DNA of 64,000 nt, from positions 7,316,001-7,380,000 of the forward strand of contig CM121341.1 in assembly GCA_051530055.1 (NCBI GenBank), read 5' to 3'. Source of the stretch: Neoechinorhynchus agilis (taxonomy: Eukaryota > Acanthocephala). Every line of letters begins with the position of its first letter. Position 1 is the first letter of the stretch. Positions 22,548 through 33,483 of the stretch are shown here, piece after piece. Below the pieces are notes generated by a model. That model had not been told where the DNA came from. It saw only the letters and a list, made by a program, of their open reading frames with translations, and ran no database searches. The translations under genes and the position numbers were made by a program.

Positions 22548-22856
22548 ATGAGTTGTTCAAAGGAATCCGTCTTCTTACAAAAAATAGGTCCCATGCACTT
22601 TTGGATCTTCATGAACAATCGAGTTGATTTTGGAGTGGATTATGGATTTGTGAGGCGAGGAGAGTTTGTGAGGTTGAATCTTTCTCCTCAGCTTCATTTC
22701 AAGTTATCATATCCGAGAGAGAGAGAAGATTGGGAGGATGAATTGGGATTACGAGTGTTGTGCTCATTTGAAAATGGGAATGAAATGTGGTCAATGATCC
22801 CGGATTCCAAGATCAAGACGAACTCAGATGAACAACAAGCATTGAATGAGTTCTAA
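22548..22856 (+). CDS. Small ORF divergent from USO1, unrecognised
   Basis: A 102-codon frame beginning 88 bp from the USO1 start, on the opposite strand (MSCSKESVFLQKIGPMHFW...). It has ordinary composition with a charged middle (YPREREDWEDELG). No family was recognised. It may be a short gene sharing a bidirectional promoter with USO1, or an exon of something larger. Codon usage does not exclude a chance ORF. Confidence 0.35.
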   Translation: MSCSKESVFLQKIGPMHFWIFMNNRVDFGVDYGFVRRGEFVRLNLSPQLHFKLSYPREREDWEDELGLRVLCSFENGNEMWSMIPDSKIKTNSDEQQALNEF

Positions 22857-23121
22857 TTTTAAAGAGAAACAATTGGAATTTGGTGAATTCGCAGCGAGAA
22901 TTCCAACTGGATTTTCAGTCTACGGAAGAATAGTAAAATCTCCAGTATTTCGTGTAAATTACGAACCTAAATAAAATGAAGCGAAAAATTGATTTAAGTA
23001 CGCAAAAATGCGTTCAAATCCACTGAATTAACAATTTTTTCCCGATACCGCGGATTTTGAACTCCTTTGGGTACTTGCAAGTGCAGCGTTGGGCCACTTT
23101 TAAATAAGCGCCAAAAATGAG

Positions 23122-26100
23122 ATGAAAAACGTGTTTGCAAAGGAGGTTAAATGAAAATAATCTTCATTTTGGGAAAGAATCGATGTCAGCGGACGTGGTG
23201 AAGGTCGCTGGATTCTGATAAAAATAAAGTTTGAAGAATGTGGTTCATTTAGACAGAGTTGGAAAAGCTGAATGGAGCTTCGAGGCTCATAAATCAACTT
23301 GAAAACGATATATCGGTAAGAAGTAGACTGCTGAAATCTTAATATTGAATGTTCGATTATTTAAGAAAATACGATCATCTTACAAAGAATGTGTTAGCCG
23401 TTACTGCCAACAATTAGATCAAATTGTCCACAAAATCGGAAAATCCGTTATTCAAAGAGCCAGAATCTACTATGACACTGTGGAAGCTGCTCAAAAGGTT
23501 TAAAATTTCTAAGCTTATTTTTTTATAAAGATCACGAAAGAAGAGTTTAATGCTTTTAATGAGTTTTAACGTAGACGCTAGGAGTGATGTTCTTCCCTTT
23601 TAATCAAACTTAGAAATTTTCGTTATTTTCAGCTTTTCGAAATATAATCAAGAGAAAAAAATCCATGGGGATGATAGAGTTAAAAGCTTCGTTCGGGTCA
23701 CTTAAAAAAAGGTTTCTATTGTTTTGTACGGCTCGGGTATCCGGGGAGATCGTTATTCCCGAGGTCCGGACGAGTTTAAAAAATGCTCTAAACGATTTAA
23801 CCATCAAGAAAAAATCCACCGGGATGATAGAGTTAAAAGCCTCGTTCGGGTCACCTAAAAAAAGGTTTCTATTGTTTTGTACGGCTCGGGTATCCGGGGA
23901 GATCGCTATTCCCGAGGTTCGGACGAGCTTAAAAATGCTCTAAACGATTTATCCACCAAGAGAGAAAAATCCACCGGGATGATAGAGCTAAAAGCTTCGT
24001 TCGGGTCACCTAAAAAGGTTTCATTGTTTTGTATGGCTCGGGTATCCGGGGAGATCGCTATTCCCGAGGTTCGGACGAGCTTAAAAATGCTCTAAACGAT
24101 TTAACCATCACGAAAAAAATCCACCGGGATGATAGAGTTAAAAGCCTCGTTCGGGTCACTTAAAAAAGGTTTCTATTGTTTTGTATGGCTCGGGTATCCG
24201 GGAGATCGCTATTCCCGAGGTTCGGACGAGCTTAAAAAATGCTCTAAACGATTTAACCATCAAGAAAAAATCCACCGGGATGATAGAGTTAAAAGCCTCG
24301 TTCGGGTCACCTAAAAAAGGTTTCTATTGTTTTGTATGGCTCGGGTATCCGGGGAGATCGCTATTCCCGAGGTTCGGACGAGCTTAAAAATGCTCTAAAC
24401 GATTTATCCACCAAGAGAAAAAATCCACCGGGATGATAGAGTTAAAAGCCTCGTTCGGGTCACCTAAAAAAGGTTTCTATTGTTTTGCATGGCTCGGGTA
24501 TCCGGGGAGATCGCTATTCCCGAGGTTCGGACGAGCTTAAAATGCTCTAAACGATTTATCCACCAAGAGAAAAAATCCACCGGGATGATAGAGCTAAAAG
24601 CTTCGTTCGGGTCACCTAAAAAAGGTTTCTATTGTTTTGCATGGCTCGGGTATCCGGACAGATCGCTATTCCCGTGGTTCGGACGAGCTTAAAAAATGCT
24701 CTAAACGATTTAACCATCACGAAAAAATCCGGGATGATAGAGTTAAAAGCCTCGTTCGGGTCACCTAAAAAAGGTTTCTATTGTTTTGTATGGCTCGGGT
24801 ATCCGGGGAGATCGCTATTCCCGAGGTTCGGACGAGCTTAAAAATGCTCTAAACGATTTAACCATCAAGAAAAAATCCACCGGGATGATAGAGCTAAAAG
24901 CTTCGTTCGGGTCACCTAAAAAAGGTTTCTATTGTTTTGCATGGCTCGGGTATCCGGACAGATCGCTATTCCCGTGGTTCGGACGAGCTTAAAAAATGCT
25001 CTAAACGATTTAAACATCACGAAAAAATCCTTAGGGATGATAGAGTTAAAAGCCTCGTTCGGGTCACCTGAAAAAGGTTTCTATTGTTTTTTATGGCTCG
25101 GGTATCCGGGGAGATCGCTATTCCCGTGGTCCGGACGAGCTTAAAAAATGCTTCAAACGATTTAATCATCAAGAAAAAATCCTTAGGGATGATAGAGTTA
25201 AAAGCCTCACCCAGGCAACCTAAAAAAGGTTTCTATTGTTTTGTATGGCTCGGGTATCCGGGGAGATCGTTATTCCCGAGGTCCGGACGAGTTTAAAAAA
25301 TGCTCTAAACGATTTAACCATCACGAAAAAAATCCATCGGGATGATAGAGTTAAAGGGCTCGTTCGGGTCACTTAAAAAAGGTTTCTATTGTTTTGTATG
25401 GCTCGGATATCCGGGGAGATCGCTATTCCCGAGGTTCGGACGAGCTAAAAATGCTCTAAACGATTTAACCATCACGAAAAAATCCATCGGGGTGATAGAG
25501 TTAAAAGCCTCGTTCGGGTCACTTAAAAAAGGTTTCTAATGTTTTTTATGGCTCGGGTATCGGGGAGATCGCTATTCCCGTGGTTCGGACGAGCTTAAAA
25601 AATGCTCTAAACGATTTAACCATCAAGAGAAAAAATCCTTGGGGATGATAGAGTTAAAAGCCTCGTTCGGGTCACCTAAAAAAAGGTTTCTATTGTTTTG
25701 TATGGCTCGGATATCCGGGGAGATCGCTATTCCCCAGGTTCGGACGAGCTTAAAAATGCTCTAAACGATTTAACCATCACGAAAAAAATCCACCGGGATG
25801 ATAGAGTTAAAAGCCTCGTTCGGGTCACTTAAAAAAGGTTTCTATTGTTTTGTATGGCTCGGGTATCCGGGAGATCGCTATTCCCGAGGTTCGGACGAGC
25901 TTAAAAAATGCTCTAAACGATTTAACCATCAAGAAAAAATCCACCGGGATGATAGAGTTAAAAGCCTCGTTCGGGTCACCTAAAAAAAGGTTTCTATTGT
26001 TTTGCATGGCTCGGGTATCCGGGGAGATCGCTATTCCCGAGGTTCGGACGAGCTTAAAAATGCTCTAAACGATTTATCCACCAAGAGAGAAAAATCCACC

Positions 26101-27603
26101 GGGATGATAGAGCTAAAAGCTTCGTTCGGGTCACCTAAAAAAGGTTTCTATTGTTTTGCATGGCTCGGGTATCCGGACAGATCGCTATTCCCGTGGTTCG
26201 GGCGAGCTTAAAAAATGCTCTAAACGATTTAACCATCAAGAGAAAAAATCCACCGGGATGATAGAGTTAAAAGCCTCGTTCGGGTCACCTAAAAATGGTT
26301 TCCATTGTTTTGTATGGCTCGGGTATCCGGGGAGATCGCTATTCCCGAGGTTCGGACGAGCTTAAAAATGCTCTAAACGATTTAACCATCACGAAAAAAA
26401 TCCACCGGGATGATAGAGCTAAAAGCTTCGTTCGGGTCACCTAAAAAAGGTTTCTATTGTTTTGCATGGCTCGGGTATCCGGACAGATCGCTATTCCCGT
26501 GGTTCGGACGAGCTTAAAAAATGCTCTAAACGATTTAACCATCACGAAAAAATCCTTAGGGATGATAGAGTTAAAAGCCTCGTTCGGGTCACTTAAAAAA
26601 GGTTTCTATTGTTTTGTATGGCTCGGGTATCCGGATTATCGTTATTCCCGAGTTCCGGACGAGTTTAAAAAATGCTCTAAACTATTTAATCATCAAGTCA
26701 AATAAAGGTTTTTTGCGAAAAGAATTTGTTTTTAGGCTCGGGCTGCCGTGAATGAAGCGTCCGATGAGTACATTCATTCTCAATCCGCCTGGGAAGCGAT
26801 GGCCAACACTGCTTATCTTGCACAAGCACTTTGTGGTCATCAGGACAAATGTTCACAAGAATCGAATGAATTCTGTACATCCCGAGAATCTTGTGATTGC
26901 TTGACTGCTTTACAATCAAAAGTAATTGTTTCAACTTCTTTTTTCTGGGAGATTTATTCCGTTTCATTTTCAGCTAAAATGCCTAGAGACTAACAGGATG
27001 TCGATTGAGCATCATCACAAGCAGAAATCGATTGAGTATCAGTTGACCGTTCAAAAAGCGAAGTATTTCGAAAGGAAATTCTCTCGTTCAATCAAACGAG
27101 CTAAGTGTTTTGCACAATCCATTTTTAGAGCCTAACTTCAATGCGCGCTCTTTTAGATCATATTTCGAGCTGAGACAAAGATTTAACACGGATTTAAAGG
27201 TTTCATCGTACTGGCCTCCACGTCTTCCTAAAAAAATTTGAAGATGATGCAAAATGACTTCAATAAAGTACAATTGAGTTTGTCTACTCACAAGCAAGTG
27301 TATCGAAGTGCACTATGTAAACTAGAGGAGATTTCGGATAAGGTTTGATCTTTTTTTCCCATTTGACGGAACTCGAACTATAAAAAGATCCGAGACGATC
27401 GATTGGGGAAAATGATAGAGCAGGAGACAATCGAAGCTTCAAGTGAAGATATTGGTATGCAAACTAAACACATGGAAGATCACTTTTTCCAGTTAAATGA
27501 TCGGCGAATGAGATTGCTTAGCCACTCGTGTTGTCTTACGTTTACAAAAGATAACGAGCCTTCTGATCAAGTACCACTCGTGGAAAGACATAATAGTGTT
27601 TAG
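23122..27603 (+). CDS. SH3BP5: SH3BP5 (Sab/REI) family Rab11 GEF, satellite in intron
   Basis: Eight exons join in frame to ~297 aa: 23122-23145 (tentative start), 23253-23315,23366-23497, 26736-26921, 26974-27104, 27157-27199, 27244-27342 and 27388-27603. All introns are GT-AG. Diagnostic matches: TELEKLNGASRLINQLENDI to human IELEKLNQATDDINRCETEL; LDQIVHKIGKSV to LDELVKKIGKAV; IKRAKSYFELRQRFN to INKSKPYFELKAKYY; RSALCKLEEISDKI to KMALKNLEMISDEI. The protein is an antiparallel coiled coil; SH3BP5 and worm REI-1 are exchange factors for Rab11. The exon 26736-26921 has an unusual Cys-rich end (CGHQDKCSQESNEFC) not seen in vertebrates. The intron 23498-26735 is filled by a ~152 bp satellite. 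The long disordered C-terminus of vertebrate SH3BP5 is reduced to ~60 residues. Confidence 0.85.
23640..26700. repeat. ~152 bp satellite array inside an SH3BP5 intron
   Basis: About 20 tandem copies, period 150-155 bp, each with GGATGATAGAGTTAAAAGC, GGTTTCTATTGTTTTGTATG, a near-palindrome TCCGGGGAGATCGCTATTCC and CTAAACGATTTAACCATCA. Higher-order structure is visible: a block with GACAGATCGCTATTCCCGTG alternates with the GGGGAGATCG type. All apparent ORFs of 60-90 codons are frame-shifting readings of the repeat. The flanking unique bases are SH3BP5 intron ends (GT at 23498, TTTTTAG at 26729-26735). Confidence 0.93.
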
Positions 27604-28389
27604 ATAAGGAAGATTTAGAATAAAAGTTGAAACCTCACGTTCATTTTCGAGTCTTTTTTTAATATGGTTCTTAGACTATGCGCCGATTTTTTTGAAACCA
27701 TCCTTTTTCATCCCCCCCTCGCTCGTGCCACCTTCTACCAAAAATCTTTCTTCCCCCAAGCCCAATCTTTCCTTATTAACCAGAGAACAAGGAAAGACTC
27801 CCAATCGGTCATCTCCTGTACAAAGCCTCTGATCGCACATTAACACCCCTCCAAAAAACAGTTCCACCTACCTCCCTTGCCTTCAACATCCGTCATCCAT
27901 ACACCGTTTAGCAAAGATAGATGATGGCAAGTGTGTGGATCCTGCATTTTTTGCATAAACGTGTTTATATAAAACCTTGTTATCCGGAATGTGATTAGTA
28001 GCCTAAGAAATTGCACTAAACGACTTCTCTTCTTTCATAAAAAGGAGTCTAACGTGCTTTTTTCCAATATTTTTTCCCAAAATATTAGCAATTCTCAATC
28101 GTTACTTATTTCCTCGCTATAGATATCGTCAACTAAGGAAGGCGCGTAATAAAGCTTCTCAACAGAGGAGAGATTAAATCCAACGCTTAGAGCAGTGTTT
28201 CATAACATTTTAATCTGTGTTTTAAGTGTGGCCTTTTTCATGTTTGATAAATTTTGCTTTTAGGCGCACAGCCCATCGATTCATTGGTTAGGGAAGTGCT
28301 GAGTTTGTAAATCCCTCCGAGCCACACTTAAAAGCTAACGACCGGCCAGACTTCAAAAAATAGACAAAATTCAATTAGCATAAAATCCA
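27604..28389. other. 3' flank of SH3BP5 and spacer
   Basis: Contains AATAAA at about 27621, the likely poly(A) signal of SH3BP5. The rest has a pyrimidine-rich stretch (27690-27890) and no supported gene. Confidence 0.5.
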
Positions 28390-30235
28390 AACTGGCTGAG
28401 TTTGTATATTCCGTAGTTGTGCCGAGATGGTCAAGTGGACAAATGCTTTTGATTCAACTTTGTTGGGTCAACTTTTTCAAATCCGTTACCGCCAAAGGGA
28501 GAACAATAAAAAGGGGACGAAATATCTCGTTGAAGGCAGGAAACTCACTGATGAGTCCCGTCTCCTCGGGAGGTATCTGAAGATCCGGAGGAATGTACAA
28601 ACTTTTAACCGTGCATTAGAAACTTTGTGGTTATATCACTTCTCTGATGTAATTGATTTGGATTTATGCCTAAAAAAATAAGCCCGGTATAAGGGACAAA
28701 CTAAATTTAATGATGATATAAAACAAACCGGTTTGCCAGTAAAAAACCTTAAAATAGAATACAGCGCTCACCCTGAGTCGAAAAACTGGCTGAGTTTGTA
28801 TATTCCGTAGTTGTGTCGAGGTGGTCAAGTGGACAAATGCTTTTGATTCCAGTTTGTTGGGTCAACTTTTTCAAATCCGTTACCGCCAAAGGGAGAACAA
28901 TAAAAAGGGGACGAAATATCTCGTTGAAGGCAGGAAACTCACTGATGAGTCCCGTCTCCTCGGGAGGTATCTAAAGATCCGGAGGAATGTACAAACTTTT
29001 AACCGTGCATTAGAAACTTTGTGGTTATATCACTTCTCTGATGTAATTGATTTGGATTTATGCCTAAAAAAATAAGCCCGGTATAAGGGACAAACTAAAT
29101 TTAATGATGATATAAAACAAACCGGTTTGCCAGTAAAAAACCTTAAAATAGAATACAGCGCTCACCCTGAGTCGAAAAACTGGCTGAGTTTGTATATTCC
29201 GTAGTTGTGTCGAGGTGGTCAAGTGGACAAATGCTCTTGATTCAAGTTTGTTGGGTCGACTTTTCAAATCCGTTACCGCCAAAGGGAGAACAATAAAAAG
29301 GGGACGAAATATCTCGTTGAAGGCAGGAAACTCACTGATGAGTCCCGTCTCCTCGGGAGGTATCTAAAGATCCGGAGGAATGTACAAACTTTTAACCGTG
29401 CATTAGAAACTTTGTGGTTATATCACTTCTCTGATGTAATTGATTTGGATTTATGCCTAAAAAAATAAGCCCGGTATAAGGGACAAACTAAATTTAATGA
29501 TGATATAAAACAAACCGGTTTGCCAGTAAAAAACCTTAAAATAGAATACAGCGCTCACCCTGAGTCGAAAAACTGGCTGAGTTTGTATATTCCGTAGTTG
29601 TGTCGAGGTGGTCAAGTGGACAAATGCTCTTGATTCAAGTTTGTTGGGTCGACTTTTCAAATCCGTTACCGCCAAAGGGAGAACAATAAAAAGGGGACGA
29701 AATATCTCGTTGAAGGCAGGAAACTCACTGATGAGTCCCGTCTCCTCGGGAGGTATCTAAAGATCCGGAGGAATGTACAAACTTTTAACCGTGCATTAGA
29801 AACTTTGTGGTTATATCACTTCTCTGATGTAATTGATTTGGATTTATGCCTAAAAAAATAAGCCCGGTATAAGGGACAAACTAAATTTAATGATGATATA
29901 AAACAAACCGGTTTGCCAGTAAAAAACCTTAAAATAGAATACAGCGCTCACCCTGAGTCGAAAAACTGGCTGAGTTTGTATATTCCGTAGTTGTGTCGAG
30001 GTCGTCAAGTGGACAAATGCTCTTGATTCAAGTTTGTTGGGTCAACCTTTTCAAATCCGTTACCGCCAAAGGGAGAACAATAAAAAGGGGACGAAATATC
30101 TCGTTGAAGGGAGGAAACTCACTGATGAGTCCCGCCTCCTCCTAGAGGAATGCACAAAACTCAATCAGGATTTAAGTCATTTTATGCGCTTCCCTGACAA
30201 AGATCGATGTTCATTTCAATACTTAAAAATAACCG
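28390..30235 (+). repeat. Tandem array of a 393 bp tRNA-headed SINE-like repeat
   Basis: Units start (AACTGGCTGAG) at 28390, 28784, 29178, 29571 and 29964; the fifth diverges after about 30140. Copies 2-4 are almost identical, so the amplification is recent. Each unit begins with a class II (Leu/Ser)-type tRNA-like head: GTCGAGGTGGTCAAGTGGAC as D-arm/A-box, TTCAAATCC as B-box remnant, ending TTACCGCCA. The body contains GGGGACGAAATATCTCG and CTGATGAGTCCC. The 84-codon ORF in each unit overlaps the tRNA head and is probably chance. A solo copy lies at 2425, and a faint match to the body (AACCGTGCATTAGAA) at about 61685. Confidence 0.85.
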
Positions 30236-30535
30236 GTTAGCCAAACATAAAATAATGATCATTATCTTCGCAATAAATTTCGACATGTGAAAAGGTACTG
30301 GGATGCGGCAATAGAAGTAAATTTTTTATTTAGGTCTTCGCCCAGCAGAGAACGTTTTATTGACACCGTTTCGAACCTCATGAACCCGATTATAGGTGGC
30401 GTAATTTCTCATTTGCGGGCATTACAAAAAAAACCCAACTATCATAAAAACCCCTACAATATTGCCCGAATACTGCTGGTAAAATATTTTTGATAACTTG
30501 TCAGAGTTTTACTCAACGCAATTTCATTTGTAAAA

Positions 30536-31399
30536 TCAAAAATTAAAATCTTTATTAGTTCCGAAATCTTTGGGATGCCAAGAATCCGCAACCATATCTG
30601 CACGTCCAATGATTGAAGGAATAACCTTAGTTCGCCTGCTAAAATCGCTCTGCTCCCGGTTTCGGTGTTTGTCCGATGGCACGTCTATGAATTTTTCCAC
30701 CATAAGGCTATTAGGATTATTTACATCCTCAATAGTAGACTCAGTTTGATTCCTCAATTTCTTATCCATGGATATCCATTGCACCTCTTTCATCTTTTTC
30801 GCTTGACAATCATTTACGTCGCTTCTCCTTTTTATAGGCGGCGCTAACACACAACTCGGTTGAACTTCAAAATGCTCGACGAGCCTTTCTAACTTGTTCA
30901 TGGTGTTTAATGGTGAATCGCATTTAAATGGGGAAGATTCACAAATCGAGTCGTGTTTATCCTTATCGGTTATGGATTCTTTACAAACCATTTTCAGACT
31001 TTCTTTTCCTAGATTTTGATTATGCTGATTTTTGTGATTTTCATCGTCCTCTGTGCGACTTGTCAGTTTGTACTCGAACGTCAAAGTGCCGGAGTCTCCT
31101 ACTTCCTTACTGGTCTGTCCACATCGAATGCGATGAACCTTGGCTTCGTCTAACGTCACTGTTAGTTTTCGATCAACTTTTCGGTTATCAATCCAAACTC
31201 CCAATGTACTCTTGTCTCGTATTATCAGTTCACTATGATCGGCGTTATGCACAATGGTGAACAACACGTGCCATCGACTCACGGAAGGATTATTGGAGAT
31301 AATGAAATCATTGACGGGAGCACGCCCTACCGAGTACTCGCGCATTTCCTCCAGTCGTGTCTTATTTCCGTCGACCGTGACTATCCATGCCCCAGACAT
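30536..31399 (-). CDS. NBN: Compact nibrin (NBS1)-like protein: FHA domain and MRE11-binding tail
   Basis: A single exon of 287 aa, ATG 31399. Residues 20-110 form an FHA domain with the phosphothreonine-binding residues Gly25-Arg26, Ser41-Arg42 and His44 (PSVSRWHV), and LGVWIDN in place of the usual NGTFVN. The C-terminus (FSRRTKVIPSIIGRADMVAD) matches the end of the nibrin MRE11-interaction region (FKKV...LPHIIGGSDLIAH). Nibrin is the third subunit of the MRE11-RAD50 complex, which senses DNA double-strand breaks. The linker is disordered and lysine/acid-rich. No tandem BRCT repeat and no C-terminal ATM-binding motif were seen, and the length is well under half that of human nibrin. The AATAAA overlapping the last codons may be its poly(A) signal. 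A different FHA protein remains possible, but the C-terminal match argues for nibrin. Confidence 0.7.
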   Translation of the reverse strand: MSGAWIVTVDGNKTRLEEMREYSVGRAPVNDFIISNNPSVSRWHVLFTIVHNADHSELIIRDKSTLGVWIDNRKVDRKLTVTLDEAKVHRIRCGQTSKEVGDSGTLTFEYKLTSRTEDDENHKNQHNQNLGKESLKMVCKESITDKDKHDSICESSPFKCDSPLNTMNKLERLVEHFEVQPSCVLAPPIKRRSDVNDCQAKKMKEVQWISMDKKLRNQTESTIEDVNNPNSLMVEKFIDVPSDKHRNREQSDFSRRTKVIPSIIGRADMVADSWHPKDFGTNKDFNF

Positions 31400-32040
31400 T
31401 ATCTATAACTAATGGCAATAAATCTTAGGATTTCTATTAATTTCTGAAGAAAATTTTCGTGTCTTTTCTCCCGTGATAAGCGGTTAACACGCAAAACTTT
31501 GAAAAGCACTCTCAATTAGTCGGCTAAAAATAAAAATAGGCTATTGTCCCGCGCTTTTAATACCGATGAGTTAGTCGGATAAAAATAACGTAATCTTTTA
31601 TAATTTTGGTGAACGTAATCCTAGGCATGACATATTCCGACATGTTATGCCGGGATTGCCATTCCCGAAGTTCAGAGATCATAGATCCGTCCCCGGATCC
31701 CCTGCGCTGTACTACGTTTTTCATTGATTTTTAACACGTCGTTGGCCAGTATTTTTCAGCTAAAATTATCTTTGTTTCCTTCCATTGTGTCTGACACAGC
31801 GATATGTAAGGCTCTCCAAAACAAGGCGCCTTTTTATCTTCATAAAACTTGTTTAGTTCGAACTTTCTTTTATTTTGGGTATCTAAGACTCCATTTTGAT
31901 CGTTTTTATTTTATCTGATAACTATCGGTACTAGTAGTTTTATATACTTTATCATCCTTACGTTTTGCTCAAAGAACTGAGAAGCACATTGGATTTTGCC
32001 AACAAAGCCAAATATAATTGAACACTGATAATCAATTCCT
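31400..32040. other. Intergenic, nothing recognised
   Basis: Upstream region of the nibrin-like gene. A ~60 bp GC-richer patch near 31625-31700 (CGGGATTGCCATTCCCGAAG) resembles the palindromic core of the SH3BP5-intron satellite but is too short to call a copy. Confidence 0.4.
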
Positions 32041-32669
32041 TCATATGACGTACTTAGATTTAGTATTGAGAACGAAAAAGGTATTGCATCCCCTTCCCGC
32101 GCTCTGTATTATCGAAAGATTATGAGCGCGTGAGAGGCCCGGCCTAGCAATTAAACGAGTTTCTGATTTCGGATTGGTTTGTTCACTTCCACTCAGATTT
32201 CCAGGATCGGCATTATCAGGACTACTTTTAGAATGAATGAAAGTTCGTCCCCCTACTACATCTTCGTTGCTTCCAGGATTTCCGCACAGGCACAAACTCC
32301 ATTTGTTTCTCAAGATCGAACTGCAGAAGAACGATAAGCGCACAATTTAACGTTTTTTTAATATTTTTCGATGTGGAAGAGGACTATTTTTACTCACTCA
32401 ATGAGAAAAAACGAATTCAAACGACACGATCTTGCAAGGCTCAATGCCCCAACGAAAATGTAAAAACTGAGGTGATAATCATCTATTTTCCTGAACAAAT
32501 CTGCTGCTTCTACATCTCCTCGAACAAGACTCAATGAGAACCGGTAAACCGCACAACGAAAGACGGAAGAGTGCAATAAAACGAAATTAGAGAATGGGTC
32601 AAAATCATTAGCGTCGTTCCCTTTGGCGTCGAGACATTCGGTACCGCCGCACAGGACCTGATCAATCAA
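32041..32669 (-). CDS. Possible two-exon gene, membrane-like, uncertain
   Basis: Two minus-strand open frames join through a good donor (GTGAGTAAAA, near 32397) and acceptor (TTCTGCAG, near 32323). The upstream exon ends with YHLSFYIFVGALSLARSC, a hydrophobic stretch that could span a membrane; the resemblance to the last helix of M6/proteolipid proteins (HL-I---VGA) is weak. The beginning of this frame overlaps a dispersed repeat (32590-32830), so its true start is unknown. Either frame of the downstream exon is plausible. Treat as tentative. Confidence 0.3.
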
Positions 32670-32830
32670 TTGTCCAAGAGACTAAGATAAATCACTGGCG
32701 ATTCGAGGGCAGGAGCATGGTGCAACGGTAAGGGAACGCTGCATCCGTCATTTCGACCATTACACCAGGACGACACCTTGAGAGATCCTGAGCGGTGGTG
32801 TAAATGACCTAACACTATCTATTTTGTTTT
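32590..32830. repeat. Dispersed repeat, copy 1 (possible tRNA-type SINE)
   Basis: Aligns with 35640-35860: shared blocks TTTGGCGTCGAGAC, GACCTG-TCAATCAATTG, AAGAGACT-AGA, ACTGGCGAT-CGAG, GGAACGCTGCATCCGTC and TTTCGACC. A tRNA-like A-box (TGGTGCAACGGTAAGG) and degenerate B-box (TTTCGACC) are visible on the plus strand in this copy. Divergence is moderate, and no poly-A tail or target duplication was identified. Confidence 0.55.
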
Positions 32831-33483
32831 TATTTGCCAAATAAAGATTGACCGACATCTCGAATTTCATGGAAGAAAATAAGAAACAAAATAGGAGGAA
32901 GCTAAAGTTAGGCAACTATAAAGAATGGAATGTTTCCAGTAAGCGATTTTTCAGTAAAGACCACAAAGATATGAACGAAGAAGCGGTTAAGTGCTACTAT
33001 CTTACTTTTAATGTTTCGAGATTGAACCGTCTATCAAATAATATTAAAGCACAAAAATAAGCGAATACGGCACTGTAGCTTGTGCATTTCAAGAGTCTGT
33101 TCATTTGTACCTCCGCTATTGATTGAACAAGGAAAGGATTAGTAGGCTTTTCTGAAGTCATTCAAAAAATAGCGGGAAAATGACAAAAGGGGACTAATCA
33201 ATACTCAGAAATTCACGCGAAATCCGGGCGTAGGATCAATGGCATTATGAAGAAAACAATAATACAAATTCGAAAGATAGAGTGTTTTAAGGGTAAATTG
33301 ACACGGGTTTTGTCGATCTAATTTCAAAAATTCGTAAGGATTATTTCTGGCGATCGAATTAAAGAGAAATGATCTAGTTAATAGAAGCATTCCATGGATT
33401 CTTTATCTCACCTGACGAGACATTGATCGTATCCTGAGCCTCCATATAATCGATCTCTGGAGTCATCCAATGATAATCTCCAA
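32831..33483. other. Intergenic; one short lysine-rich ORF
   Basis: The plus-strand frame 32848-33060 (70 codons, KKQNRRKLKLGNYKEW) is lysine-rich and unrecognised; it may be a chance ORF. Nothing else is supported. Confidence 0.3.

Noticed and set aside
23665-26705. Many ORFs of 60-92 codons reading variants of MIELKASFG
   Set aside because: They are readings of the 152 bp satellite; the period is not a multiple of three, so frames break from unit to unit. They lie in an intron.
27676-27867. 63-codon minus-strand ORF
   Set aside because: Overlies a pyrimidine-rich low-complexity tract with no homology or splice context.
28427-29075. 84-codon ORF repeated in each 393 bp unit
   Set aside because: It runs through the tRNA-like head and is interrupted by a 1-2 base change in half of the units; codon conservation is not better than base conservation.
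30287-30493. 68-codon ORF after the SINE array (RYWDAAIEVNFLF)
   Set aside because: Looks faintly protein-like but no domain, splice site or partner exon could be supported.
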